Below are positions 45,076 to 53,858 of a stretch of 64,000 nt of DNA, piece after piece; positions within the stretch are counted from its first letter, which is position 1, and each line of letters begins with the position of its first letter. A model generated the notes under the pieces. The model did no database searches. It was not told the DNA's origin and saw only the letters and a list, made by a program, of their open reading frames with translations. The stretch comes from Rufibacter hautae. Lineage in GTDB: Bacteria > Bacteroidota > Bacteroidia > Cytophagales > Hymenobacteraceae. A program made the translations under genes and the position numbers. The stretch is taken from assembly GCF_008271695.1 (NCBI RefSeq), contig NZ_VKKY01000001.1:186001-250000 (forward strand), read 5' to 3'.

Positions 45076-46791
45076 TTAATAGCCCATTGCGGTATCATCT
45101 CCCCTAGGGTCTGCGCCACCTTCCCAAAGACCGTTCTTCAGTTTTAGAATGCCGTCCACGGCGCCGTAGTTAGGTCTGTTCTGCAGGGTGTGTCCTCTCT
45201 TCTGGAGTTCTTCCCTTACCTTAGGCGACAAGGCAGAGGCCTCGGGTTCTATTCTGTCCGGTAACCATTGGTGATGGAAGCGCGGGGCAGCCACGGCCTG
45301 CTGCATGCCCATGCCGTGGTCTACCACGTTTAAAATGGCCTGGAAAACCGACGTGATGATGGTGGACCCGCCGGGGGTTCCTACCACCATGAACAGTTTG
45401 CCGTCTTTCTCCAGAATGGTGGGCGTCATAGAACTTAACATGCGTTTACCCGGAGCAATGGCGTTGGCCTCTCCCCCAATCAACCCGAACATATTGGGCA
45501 CGCCGGGCTTGGCACTGAAATCGTCCATCTCGTTGTTGAGGATGAAGCCGGCACCTTCCACCACTACTTTAGAGCCGTAGCCCCCGTTGAGGGTGGTAGT
45601 GATGGAGGCGGCGTTCCCCCACTGATCCACGATGGAATAATGGGTGGTCTGGTCACTTTCATGGGGCTGCAATGTACCGGCCATTACCTGAGTAGAGGAA
45701 GTAGCGTGCTCCATGTCCAGATTGGTCAACCGGTTTTTCAGGTAAGAGGAGTTTAGCAGATCGGCCACGGGCACTTTCACAAAATCAGGGTCACCCAGGT
45801 AGGTGGCGCGGTCAGCGTACACCCGGCGCTGGGCCTCGGTCATGACGTGCACGGTATTGGGCTGCTGCCAGCCCCATTGCTGTAGGTTATAGGGCTCCAT
45901 CATCTTCAGGAGTTGCAACAACGCGATACCGCCGCTAGAGGGCGGAGGCATGGAAATCACTTTGTACCCGCGGTAAGAACCCGTAATAGCCTCCCGCCAA
46001 ACGGAATGGTAGTCCTTTAGGTCTTGGTGCGAGATAAGTCCACCTCCCCTTTTCATTTCCTTTACCAGCAGATCGGCGGTTTCGCCTTCATAGAACCCGG
46101 CCCGGCCTTTGTCGCGGATGCGCTCCAGGGTGCTGGCCAGTTCCGGCAGGTAAAGCACCTCGCCTTTCTGCCAGGGCGTGGTCCGCACCACCATGGGCGT
46201 GAATTTATTCGCCTTGACAAAGCTCTCCTTCGCTCCGTTGAGCATGTTGGCTTCGCGCTCCGTGAGAACCACTCCCTTGCGGGCCAAGTCAATGGCCGGT
46301 TGTACTACCTGGGCCCAGGGCAGGCTGCCCAATTTCTGATGCATGGCTACCATGCCGTCTACCGCGCCGGGCACCCCCACAGCCAAATGGCCTAAGGTAC
46401 TGGCATCGGGGACTACGTTACCTTGGGCATCCAAGTACATGTCGCGAGAGGCAGCCTGGGGAGCTTTCTCGCGGTAGTCCAGGGAACCTACCTCACCGTC
46501 CTGTTTTCGGTACACCAGAAATCCGCCGCCGCCAATATTGCCTGCCACCGGGAAAGACACGGCCAACGCAAAGCCGGTAGCCACTGCTGCGTCAAAGGCG
46601 TTGCCGCCCTTCTGCAGAATCTCCAGACCAATGCGAGAAGCCTCGGGATGGGCACTCACCACCATACCCTTCTGGCCCGTGGTGCCTTGTTGGGCAGGCA
46701 AAGAAGAAACAGGCTTATCAGCGGGTTTGCAGCCCACCACCTGCCAGAGAAACCATATAAAAATGAGGGAATAAGAGACGCCTTTTTTCAT
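45076..46791 (-). CDS. ggt: Gamma-glutamyltransferase (lipoprotein form)
   Basis: A 571-residue GGT. A lipobox QVVGC (Cys21) predicts a lipid-anchored precursor. The NGG-rich domain (LQKGGNAFDAAVAT, NIGGGGFLVY) and the autoprocessing site TTHYSIVD with nucleophile Thr382 divide large and small subunits; PSSGGIALLQLL and ATPGGSTIITSV-type motifs follow (here GTPGGSTIITSV). GGT cleaves glutathione and other gamma-glutamyl compounds in the periplasm. Monocistronic; a repeat copy lies just before the start. Confidence 0.94.
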   Translation of the reverse strand: MKKGVSYSLIFIWFLWQVVGCKPADKPVSSLPAQQGTTGQKGMVVSAHPEASRIGLEILQKGGNAFDAAVATGFALAVSFPVAGNIGGGGFLVYRKQDGEVGSLDYREKAPQAASRDMYLDAQGNVVPDASTLGHLAVGVPGAVDGMVAMHQKLGSLPWAQVVQPAIDLARKGVVLTEREANMLNGAKESFVKANKFTPMVVRTTPWQKGEVLYLPELASTLERIRDKGRAGFYEGETADLLVKEMKRGGGLISHQDLKDYHSVWREAITGSYRGYKVISMPPPSSGGIALLQLLKMMEPYNLQQWGWQQPNTVHVMTEAQRRVYADRATYLGDPDFVKVPVADLLNSSYLKNRLTNLDMEHATSSTQVMAGTLQPHESDQTTHYSIVDQWGNAASITTTLNGGYGSKVVVEGAGFILNNEMDDFSAKPGVPNMFGLIGGEANAIAPGKRMLSSMTPTILEKDGKLFMVVGTPGGSTIITSVFQAILNVVDHGMGMQQAVAAPRFHHQWLPDRIEPEASALSPKVREELQKRGHTLQNRPNYGAVDGILKLKNGLWEGGADPRGDDTAMGY

Positions 46792-46794
46792 GTT

Positions 46795-46832
46795 GTTTTA
46801 GCGGAGTTTTGGCCAAAATGGCCTCTAAACGG
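46795..46832. repeat. Dispersed palindromic repeat, copy 19
   Basis: GTTTTAGCGGAGTTTTGGCC then AAAATGGCCTCTAAACGG. It sits immediately upstream of the ggt start codon, within 4 bp. Confidence 0.7.
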
Positions 46833-46869
46833 ACGGATACAAATTGAAATGTAAAGAATATATCGGCAT

Positions 46870-46905
46870 AAAAAAAGCCTGCCGGAGAAGGTCCGGCAGG
46901 CTTTC
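46870..46905 (-). terminator. Terminator of the nuclease gene
   Basis: AAAGCCTGCCGGA pairs with TCCGGCAGGCTTT; on the minus strand a seven-T tract follows. Confidence 0.88.
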
Positions 46906-46922
46906 CAGGAAGGTGGATGTGC

Positions 46923-49900
46923 TTATTTCTTGATGATTCTAGTTTGGTAAGACTGGTTACCCGCCTGGACTTTCAACAGGTACATGCCAGCAGCCGCCGC
47001 GCCTATTTTCTGCGATAGCAAGTTGTTGAGGGTTTGCTCTGAACCAGCCGCTTGCAAAAGAACCTCACCGCGCAGGCTGTACACCGTAACAGATAGTTTC
47101 TCTTTGGCTACTCCCTCTGGCAAACGCAAGGCAATTGCCCCGGTGGTTGGGTTTGGTGACACGGTGAATCTACCTTTCACATCACCTTTCACGCTCAGCG
47201 GATCACTGGTGGTGAAAGCGAAACGGGCTGACACCGGCAAGTGGTCTGAGGTAGTGTTGGAGTAATTGGTCACGTAGCTTCTTGGGTCTTCCACGGTGAT
47301 GGAATTCTCCAGGTACTCATCGGTGAGCTCATTAGAGACGATGATGTGGTCCAGGAAGCTGTTGGAGCTTGGGAAAGAGAAGCCACCGTTCTGGGCCAAC
47401 GTCTGGGTAAGCGCCTTGTAACGGGCAACATCGGTCACGAACGCGTTGTAGGAAGAAACGCCACCATCGTTGATAGAGCCTACCACGTTGTCGTTGAAGT
47501 CTCCCAGCAAGATCACGTTGTCATTGGCGTAGTGCGCATCCATAGAATCTTTCAGCACTCTCAAATCTGCCACACGGCGGTTAAAGTCGGTGTTAGCTGA
47601 GCCGGATTTGGCGTGGATGTCAATCACTCTTACGCGTTTGGTGATACCGTTTACCGTCACGTCAAAAGTACCCATGTACGGCAATCTGCCCGATGACCAG
47701 AAATCGTCATCAATCAGGGTAGTGGTACCGGCCACGGCTTGTCTGTACAGGCCTTCAAACATCACTCTGAAACCAATCGGAGTGGTAGTAGCGGTGTTGT
47801 AGATGAAGCCTATTTTCTGGGCCGGGAAAGGTGTGGTAGAGGAATTTGGCTTGATGGAGTACGAATACACCGGCGAAAGCTGCTTACCGTAGGTGCCTGG
47901 CAAGTTGGTCACCAACGCTTCCAAAGAGGCCTCATCGCTGATTTCCTCAATCCCGATGATGTCGGCGTTCAGGGTCTGCACCACGGTAGTGGCATTTCTG
48001 ATCTGCAGGTCGGCATCGGCAGGGCCGTAATTGCCCGCGATTTTGGTACCGTTCCCGAAGAACTCCATGTTGTAGGTAGCTACGTCAAAGGTTTCTGATT
48101 TAAGGTAAGAGGATCCAGACAGCTGGATGGTTTTGGTTTCTAAACCAGTTCCGGCGAAGGTTAAGGTTCCCTCTACTTTCAGTTGTTTGGCGGTTGGCGC
48201 AAAGCGCACTTGCACGGTTTTGCCAGCAGCGGCCGCAGCTTCAGCTTCGGGGATGGTCACGGAAGAAGCGAAAGCGTTCCCATTGTCCATCGACACCTCA
48301 AAACCAGCCGAGGCGGTTACCGTGATGTTGCCGTACCCTACCGCTCTGAAGTTAACAGACTGCGCCGCAGACTTGGCTCCAACCGCTGTTTCCCCAAATA
48401 CCAAAGCTTGGGAAGGAATGGTGTTGTAGCTGCTTACATCCTGAATCTTGAAATCATCAACGGTCCAGCGAGAAGCGCCGCTTTCTGTGGAGGTATAGAC
48501 AAAAGCCACGTATTTGGCTGTCTTGGGCAATTCAATTCCCTGTGACAGGGTCCAAAGGTTGCTGTTAGAGGCAGGGAACACGCCCGGCACCTCAGTCCAA
48601 GTGGCAGCAGTTGGGTTACCGGTACCGGTGTAGTCAGAGGAGTACATCAGTTTCAGTTGGTTTCCGGCAAAAGCGGAGATAGTCCAGAATTCTAGCACCG
48701 GGGTGTTGGTGAAGGAAGCCAGATCCAATTGCGGAGAGATCAACCAATCTTCGTTCGGTACGCTGGCACCACCCACAAATCCGTTGATCTGGGCTGCTTT
48801 GTTCACGGTAGAGGCGTTGCAACCCGTGAGGCAGTCGCGCCCAAAGTTGGTGCTGGCCCACACCTGCGCGCCGGCCACGCTGACCTGCATCCAGCCGCTG
48901 TTGGTCAAGAAAGCCGGGTCATTGAAGTTCTGGTTGTAAGGATCAACCCCTAAACCAGACAGGTTAATGTTAACCGTCTGCGCACCGGCAGAAGTCTGGC
49001 TGATGGAGCCGGTGTTAGATCCTAATGCAGTCGGCGTGAAGCGCACGTACACTTTCTGAGCGGTGGCCAGTTCTTCTTTGGTGAACACCAAAGGCGTAGA
49101 AGCAAAAGCACCATCGGTTTTAGAGAGGACATAAGGCCCCGTCACCGTTACCGTCACATCGCCGGTAAGGTCTGTGGCAGAAAGGTCATATGATCTGGTC
49201 ACGCTTTTGTTCAAGGCCGTTGCCGGGAACGCGATGGAAGCCACCGTTGAAGAAAGCACCGGCGTAGCGGCTGCGGCCGTGGTGAAGGTCCAGGTAGAGC
49301 CAGACAATCCGGCGTAGAAATTACCGGCTGCATCTTTGAAGGCCGTGTTCTCAATAAAAGCCGTGTAATTGGTGTTAGGCTGAAGGGCTGTGTTTTTGAT
49401 GGTCACTTTGGAACCTGCGTACTCCACATCTGCATCAGAGGTGAATTTTGAGATGGGTTCGCCATTAGAGGTAAGGCCCACTTTGCCTGTTCCAGTAACT
49501 ACTGGCTCACTGAAAGTCAGAACGAAGTCAGTGTTGGTGCCTACGTTGGTGGCGCCGTTGGCCGGGGTAAAAGAGGTTAAGGTTGGTGGGGTGTTATCTA
49601 CTGTTAACAGTTGCACCGTAAGGTCATCCACGGCGTACAACCCATCACTTCCAGAAGCGTCTGAATCTCTCCATCTGATCCAGATAACCGCATCAGGAGC
49701 AAGGGTTGTCATGACATCGCCATTGATAGCTGTTTTATTAGCAGCTTCATTGCCGTTTACAGCCGCAGCCGCAGTGGTTGACGTTAATTTTTCAACCAGG
49801 TCCAGGCTTTCGACGGAAAGCCAGGTTCCGGTGGTTAAACTGGTAGCATCCAGACTGTATTCAAAAACCGTTTTTTCCAAAACTGTGGCGCTGCTTCCAC

Positions 49901-50282
49901 TTCTCCATTGTTCCATGGTAGCGGCAATCCGGAGTCCGGTTGATTCATTTCCGGAGTTGTTTTTGAATTTCACCCCAAAAACAGGGATCGCTCCACCTGA
50001 GGCTAGGGAGCCGAGTGCTCTGTCTTCAGCCGCAGGGCTTCCTACACTATAAACGCCTCCTGAATTAGTGCCTCCATCTGTTACTCCCAAAGTGAGCGCA
50101 GCTGTACCTGTTCCTGCATAGCGGGTAAATTCCCACCCAGCTGGCATTCCATTTACTAAGTCATTGAAGTTCTGGCTATAGGCCGTCGCATTCAAATTGA
50201 CTTGCCCAAAAGCACTTCCACCACTTCCCAGGCAGCAGAGTGCAATTAGCAGAAAAGTTAATTTTTGTAAAGGTTTAATCAT
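46923..50282 (-). CDS. Secreted endonuclease/exonuclease/phosphatase-family nuclease with Ig-like domains and type IX sorting tail
   Basis: A 1119-residue multidomain protein with a signal peptide (about 1-26). In order: a beta-sandwich (about 30-230), an Ig-like/SbsA-type domain (about 233-345, PTLTSFTPANGATNVG), a choice-of-anchor-like beta region (to about 620), a further Ig-like stretch, an EEP nuclease-like domain (about 730-1030) with metal and catalytic motifs TYNMEFF, IGIEEI, LLGDFND and SDHLPV, and a C-terminal type IX secretion sorting domain (about 1040-1119, FTVSPNPTTG to QTRIIKK). It should be secreted by the type IX route and degrade extracellular DNA or a phosphodiester; substrate not proven. 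Confidence 0.9.
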   Translation of the reverse strand: MIKPLQKLTFLLIALCCLGSGGSAFGQVNLNATAYSQNFNDLVNGMPAGWEFTRYAGTGTAALTLGVTDGGTNSGGVYSVGSPAAEDRALGSLASGGAIPVFGVKFKNNSGNESTGLRIAATMEQWRSGSSATVLEKTVFEYSLDATSLTTGTWLSVESLDLVEKLTSTTAAAAVNGNEAANKTAINGDVMTTLAPDAVIWIRWRDSDASGSDGLYAVDDLTVQLLTVDNTPPTLTSFTPANGATNVGTNTDFVLTFSEPVVTGTGKVGLTSNGEPISKFTSDADVEYAGSKVTIKNTALQPNTNYTAFIENTAFKDAAGNFYAGLSGSTWTFTTAAAATPVLSSTVASIAFPATALNKSVTRSYDLSATDLTGDVTVTVTGPYVLSKTDGAFASTPLVFTKEELATAQKVYVRFTPTALGSNTGSISQTSAGAQTVNINLSGLGVDPYNQNFNDPAFLTNSGWMQVSVAGAQVWASTNFGRDCLTGCNASTVNKAAQINGFVGGASVPNEDWLISPQLDLASFTNTPVLEFWTISAFAGNQLKLMYSSDYTGTGNPTAATWTEVPGVFPASNSNLWTLSQGIELPKTAKYVAFVYTSTESGASRWTVDDFKIQDVSSYNTIPSQALVFGETAVGAKSAAQSVNFRAVGYGNITVTASAGFEVSMDNGNAFASSVTIPEAEAAAAAGKTVQVRFAPTAKQLKVEGTLTFAGTGLETKTIQLSGSSYLKSETFDVATYNMEFFGNGTKIAGNYGPADADLQIRNATTVVQTLNADIIGIEEISDEASLEALVTNLPGTYGKQLSPVYSYSIKPNSSTTPFPAQKIGFIYNTATTTPIGFRVMFEGLYRQAVAGTTTLIDDDFWSSGRLPYMGTFDVTVNGITKRVRVIDIHAKSGSANTDFNRRVADLRVLKDSMDAHYANDNVILLGDFNDNVVGSINDGGVSSYNAFVTDVARYKALTQTLAQNGGFSFPSSNSFLDHIIVSNELTDEYLENSITVEDPRSYVTNYSNTTSDHLPVSARFAFTTSDPLSVKGDVKGRFTVSPNPTTGAIALRLPEGVAKEKLSVTVYSLRGEVLLQAAGSEQTLNNLLSQKIGAAAAGMYLLKVQAGNQSYQTRIIKK

Positions 50283-50590
50283 AAAATAGAACTATTTGAA
50301 AGAATGGAGGAAGAAAGAGTTGATATAATGTGTTAATAAACAGCCGATATTGATGTCCGGAACCGGAAACAAAAGTAACCATAAGCATTGGATGATAAGT
50401 TACGTTTGGATTATTTTTTACCAGCCCTAAAAACTTTCTCTTCACTACTAAACACACCCTCTATTTTAATCCATTTTCTAGCCATTTAAACCCCTAATAA
50501 CCAGCCATTTTAGCATTTATAAATTATTGGCTAATTATTTTATAACTTATTGATAAACAAGATGTTATAAACCTAAAATAATTAGCAAAA
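50283..50590. other. 308 bp AT-rich divergent spacer
   Basis: Contains a -7 box for the nuclease gene at 50370-50377. The half next to the 50591 gene is very AT-rich (about 50465-50590). No gene or repeat copy seen. Confidence 0.55.
50370..50377 (-). promoter_or_regulatory. -7 box upstream of the nuclease gene
   Basis: Minus-strand TACTTTTG (50377-50370), 88 nt before the ATG. The -33 element is not clear. Confidence 0.5.
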
Positions 50591-51655
50591 ATGCAACTCT
50601 ATGCCTTCCATTTCTGTTTAAAAAACATGAAGAAGGTGATAGATGAAAATGTGATTCCGCTCTTTCAGGAGGAGCAAAAACCGCAGGATTCTGCCTGGCG
50701 GCGGTCCATTCCGGCCCAAGTGTTCTTGAACTACTTTTTTGCAATCAACTACCATATCAGCCATAGCTCGGAAGAATCTGGCCTGAGAAACAATGCCTTT
50801 TTCAGACAACATTCCGCCGACCTAACGGAGCAGGATTTGGCGGCGATTGCCCGGATTCTGCACAACAGCTGGAGCACAGAATATGCGCTTAGAGCCACTG
50901 CGGAGCTAGGGGATGAAACGTACCTGCGCAATGCCCTGCACTGGACATTCCCGCAGGCGTATTACTCCATCTTTGCGGGGCTGCAGGCTTTCTTGTACAC
51001 GCTGGGCACCAAGACCAACAACGAGTCAGCCATCAGAAGGGAAGCGGGCAGATTGGTGGTGAAGAATGCTTACCCAAGAGCCATTGGCTACTATGCGGCC
51101 GGGCCGTACAATGACTATAGCATCCATCGGCTGCCATTGGCGGGCTACAAGGCGGGGCTGCAGATTGCCGGCAAAGAAATTGAGGCGCAAGCCCAGATCG
51201 GGCAGTTTCTGCGCACCACCAGAAAGCTCACGGCCAACAGCATTAGGCAACAGGTGCAGAAGAACCCGGCTACGGCCATCAAGAGCAGCAAGACCGGCAA
51301 AGTGTTGGACAAATGGTCGCCGCAGCATTGGCAGCAGATTACCTGGCGCCTGGGGTACACCACGCTGTTTGATCTCCTGAGCCGTTTGCGCATCTCTTCC
51401 ACCCAAAAAGAGATTGAGCGTTTTGTGGAAGCCGAGATTGACTTCAAACTCTTCCACGAGTGCTTGCTGTCCATTGTAAGTTACATGAACGGACTGCACG
51501 AGAGCTACGTGGCCCAGGCCATTGGTTTGGAGAAATACCGCAAAGTGGTAGCGGAACTGCCAGAGCACCTGAGCAACAGTTTCGTGGAGAACCGCTTACG
51601 CGCGCAGGTAGAGCCTCTGTTCCTGGATGGTTCTTCCCTCCAGATGGCGGCTTAA
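50591..51655 (+). CDS. Hypothetical protein, mostly helical, possibly HEPN-like
   Basis: A 354-residue protein I cannot assign. It has no signal peptide and no membrane segment. The stretch QAYYSIFAGLQAFLYTLG (near residue 120) is reminiscent of HEPN domain helices, but the Rx4-6H catalytic motif of HEPN RNases is not seen. A second segment (about 195-280) is Lys/Gln rich. It is a single gene, preceded by a gene-free AT-rich promoter region and followed by a repeat hairpin. Function unknown. Confidence 0.75.
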   Translation: MQLYAFHFCLKNMKKVIDENVIPLFQEEQKPQDSAWRRSIPAQVFLNYFFAINYHISHSSEESGLRNNAFFRQHSADLTEQDLAAIARILHNSWSTEYALRATAELGDETYLRNALHWTFPQAYYSIFAGLQAFLYTLGTKTNNESAIRREAGRLVVKNAYPRAIGYYAAGPYNDYSIHRLPLAGYKAGLQIAGKEIEAQAQIGQFLRTTRKLTANSIRQQVQKNPATAIKSSKTGKVLDKWSPQHWQQITWRLGYTTLFDLLSRLRISSTQKEIERFVEAEIDFKLFHECLLSIVSYMNGLHESYVAQAIGLEKYRKVVAELPEHLSNSFVENRLRAQVEPLFLDGSSLQMAA

Positions 51656-51709
51656 TCTATGGAATGCCTGTGAGGAGGAGTGAATGATTGAATATTTTAT
51701 ACTAGCTTT

Positions 51710-51739
51710 TTCGGCCTGTTTTCGCAAAAACAGGCCGAA
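51710..51739. terminator. Perfect 13-bp repeat hairpin
   Basis: Arms TTCGGCCTGTTTT (51710-51722) and AAAACAGGCCGAA (51727-51739), loop CGCA. The arms equal core plus GGCC of the dispersed repeat, without the outer TAAAACG. It lies between the 50591 and 51826 genes, which are convergent. Confidence 0.75.
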
Positions 51740-51825
51740 TGCATTTTAAGGCAAATTGGTTCATCCCCTTGAATATCTACACATCCTCCCATCTTCAAAT
51801 CCCCCAATATGCACATCTCCAAATC

Positions 51826-52293
51826 TTACTCGTGGCTGAATTTTTCAATCTGAATACCCTTAGCACCGGCAGTCTTCAAGGCTTCTATGGCGCATTGGTT
51901 GATTTGCTGCAGTTTCAGTTCATGGCCTTCAAACAGCGCCAATACCTCTGGGTCTACTGATTCTGGGTCTGCGGCAGTCTGCATGTGTCCGGCCTGTTCA
52001 ATGGTGAAGCAGATGGACTTGATCTTCTCGCCTTTCACCCGCACTTGCGAAGCATTGAATTTAAGTAGGTTCTGCTTGAGGTAATCGCGCACGAAATCCC
52101 CCTCGTCAATGTCGGTCTCAGCCAGGCGCACCACCTCCTGGTAGCTGCGTTTATGCAAAAACTCCTTCAACGTGGGTTGCAGCATCTTGCGCACGGGCGG
52201 GTCGCTGATCTGGTGGGCGTAAATCAGTATGTTGAAGATCCAGCGCAGCGTTCCGTCGTTTTCCTCGAAGATCAGGCTCAATTCACATTTCAT
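51826..52293 (-). CDS. Hypothetical acidic protein
   Basis: A 155-residue cytosolic-looking protein from ATG 52293 (the longer frame from 52374 adds an unlikely head). It starts MKCELSLIFEEND and has mixed helix pattern, with KTAGAKGIQIEKFSHE at the end. No family recognised, no signal peptide or membrane part. It is monocistronic, divergent from the aldo/keto reductase across 334 bp. Function unknown. Confidence 0.7.
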   Translation of the reverse strand: MKCELSLIFEENDGTLRWIFNILIYAHQISDPPVRKMLQPTLKEFLHKRSYQEVVRLAETDIDEGDFVRDYLKQNLLKFNASQVRVKGEKIKSICFTIEQAGHMQTAADPESVDPEVLALFEGHELKLQQINQCAIEALKTAGAKGIQIEKFSHE

Positions 52294-52627
52294 AGTCGGG
52301 GGATTTGTTTTTGTCTTTAACGGCGAAAACCCTTGAAGGATTACTCCTGCTGTGCTTTCCATCAGGTTTATCAAGTTTCAGCCCCACATACTTCATAAGC
52401 ATAGGGCTTTCATTACCGGAACAGACCAAGGCAATTAAGGTTTTCGGCTTGCTCTTTCGCTTTACAGCTGTTTTCAGGAAAATGGCTTATGAACAGATTG
52501 GTATCCTGCGCTACACCAGCACCTGGGTGCAGAAAAAGGCTTCATTCCTTTTCTTTGGCTTCCGTAAAAAGAGGCGGCACATGCGACTGGTGCCGTGAAA
52601 ACTGCAATTACTATAATTATTGAAGCA
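52294..52627. other. 334 bp spacer before the aldo/keto reductase
   Basis: Holds a repeat copy at 52468-52496. A 97-codon rightward frame (52305-52598) spans it but its sequence is low-quality and overlaps the repeat, so it is not called. Promoters not identified. Confidence 0.5.
52468..52496. repeat. Dispersed palindromic repeat, copy 20 (right half)
   Basis: CTGTTTTCAGGAAAAT followed by GGCTTATGAACAG. Confidence 0.55.
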
Positions 52628-53623
52628 ATGGAATACAGAAAATTAGGAACCACAGACCTGGAGGTATCGGTGTTGACGTTTGGCGCCTGGGCAGCCGGCG
52701 GCTGGATGTGGGGCGGCACGGAGCGCCAGGAAGCCGTAGACGCGATCAGAGCCGCCTATGACCACGGCATGACCTCCATTGACACCGCGCCTATCTACGG
52801 ACAGGGCCTGAGCGAGGAGATTGTGGGTGAGGCCCTCAAAGGCATTCCGCGAGACAAAGTACAGATTCTCACCAAATACGGCATGCGTTGGGACCTAACC
52901 AAAGGCGATTTTGGGTTCAAGAGCCAGGACAACCAAGGCAAGGACATTGATATCTACAAATACGCCGGCCGCGAGAGTATTATCAAAGAATGCGAAGACA
53001 GCCTCCGCCGTTTAGGAACTGATTACATAGACCTTTACCAAATCCACTGGCCCGATGTGACCACGCCCATTGAGGAAACCATGGAAACCGTGGCGCAGCT
53101 CATCAAAGACGGCAAAGTGCGCCAGGCTGGGGTCAGCAACTACAACGTGGCCCAGATGCAGGAAGCCGAAAAGTACCTCACGCTGGCTTCTAACCAGGTT
53201 CCCTACAGCATGGTGCACCGCAACATTGAAGCCGATGTAGTGCCGCACAGCCTGGAGCAGAACATCGCCATCCTGGCCTACAGTCCGTTGGAACGTGGTC
53301 TGCTCACCGGCAAGATCAAACCAGGGCACCACTTCAACGAGGGAGACCACCGTGCCGGCCTGCCCATTTACCAGCCCGAGAACCTGGTGAAGGTGAACGC
53401 TTTCCTGGACAAGATCAAGCCGCTGGCCGAGGACAAGAACGCTACGCTGGGCCAGTTGGTGCTCCGCTGGACCATCGCGCAGCCGGGCATCACTATCGCG
53501 CTGGTAGGGGCCCGCAATGCCGAACAGACTATCCAGAACGCCAAAGCCATGGACGTGCAACTCAGCCAGCAGGAAATCTCTTTCATCACCGATGAGCTGA
53601 ACAAACTGCAGTTGCCCGGCTAG
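52628..53623 (+). CDS. Aldo/keto reductase
   Basis: A 331-residue (beta-alpha)8 barrel AKR starting at ATG 52628. Catalytic tetrad signatures: SIDTAPIYG (Asp and Tyr), QILTKYG (Lys) and YQIHWPD (His). NADPH-binding helices near the C-terminus contain LVLRWTIAQPGITIALVGARN. The family reduces carbonyls; it resembles YajO/YghZ-type proteins. Monocistronic, closed by a repeat-type terminator. Substrate unknown. Confidence 0.92.
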   Translation: MEYRKLGTTDLEVSVLTFGAWAAGGWMWGGTERQEAVDAIRAAYDHGMTSIDTAPIYGQGLSEEIVGEALKGIPRDKVQILTKYGMRWDLTKGDFGFKSQDNQGKDIDIYKYAGRESIIKECEDSLRRLGTDYIDLYQIHWPDVTTPIEETMETVAQLIKDGKVRQAGVSNYNVAQMQEAEKYLTLASNQVPYSMVHRNIEADVVPHSLEQNIAILAYSPLERGLLTGKIKPGHHFNEGDHRAGLPIYQPENLVKVNAFLDKIKPLAEDKNATLGQLVLRWTIAQPGITIALVGARNAEQTIQNAKAMDVQLSQQEISFITDELNKLQLPG

Positions 53624-53656
53624 TTAATCTGGGTAAAAACCCAAATTCTTACCTTG

Positions 53657-53705
53657 AAGCGTTTAGAGGCTACTTTTAGAAAAGTGGCTTCTAAACGCTT
53701 TTTTT
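53657..53705 (+). terminator. Repeat-built terminator of the aldo/keto reductase gene
   Basis: AAGCGTTTAGA...TCTAAACGCTT arms with core CTACTTTTAGAAAAGTGG. A single base imperfection separates the arms from the core. A seven-T tract follows the right arm, so this repeat copy is itself the terminator. Confidence 0.85.
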
Positions 53706-53858
53706 GCGTCTTTACTGCCCCTTTCCGGAGGTGTGCAAATCCTGTAAACCAGCATTCTGCCCCAAACCCTTCTATTTCAAGCGGCAACTTCTCTATGTAT
53801 GGGAATAATTTCCGAAATTCGCGCTTTGATTTTAAGCATACACTGAAAGACCGTTTCC

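Noticed and set aside
52305-52598. 97-codon rightward frame before the aldo/keto reductase
   Set aside because: Rich in hydrophobic and basic codons of chance type and spans a repeat copy; not supported by neighbours.
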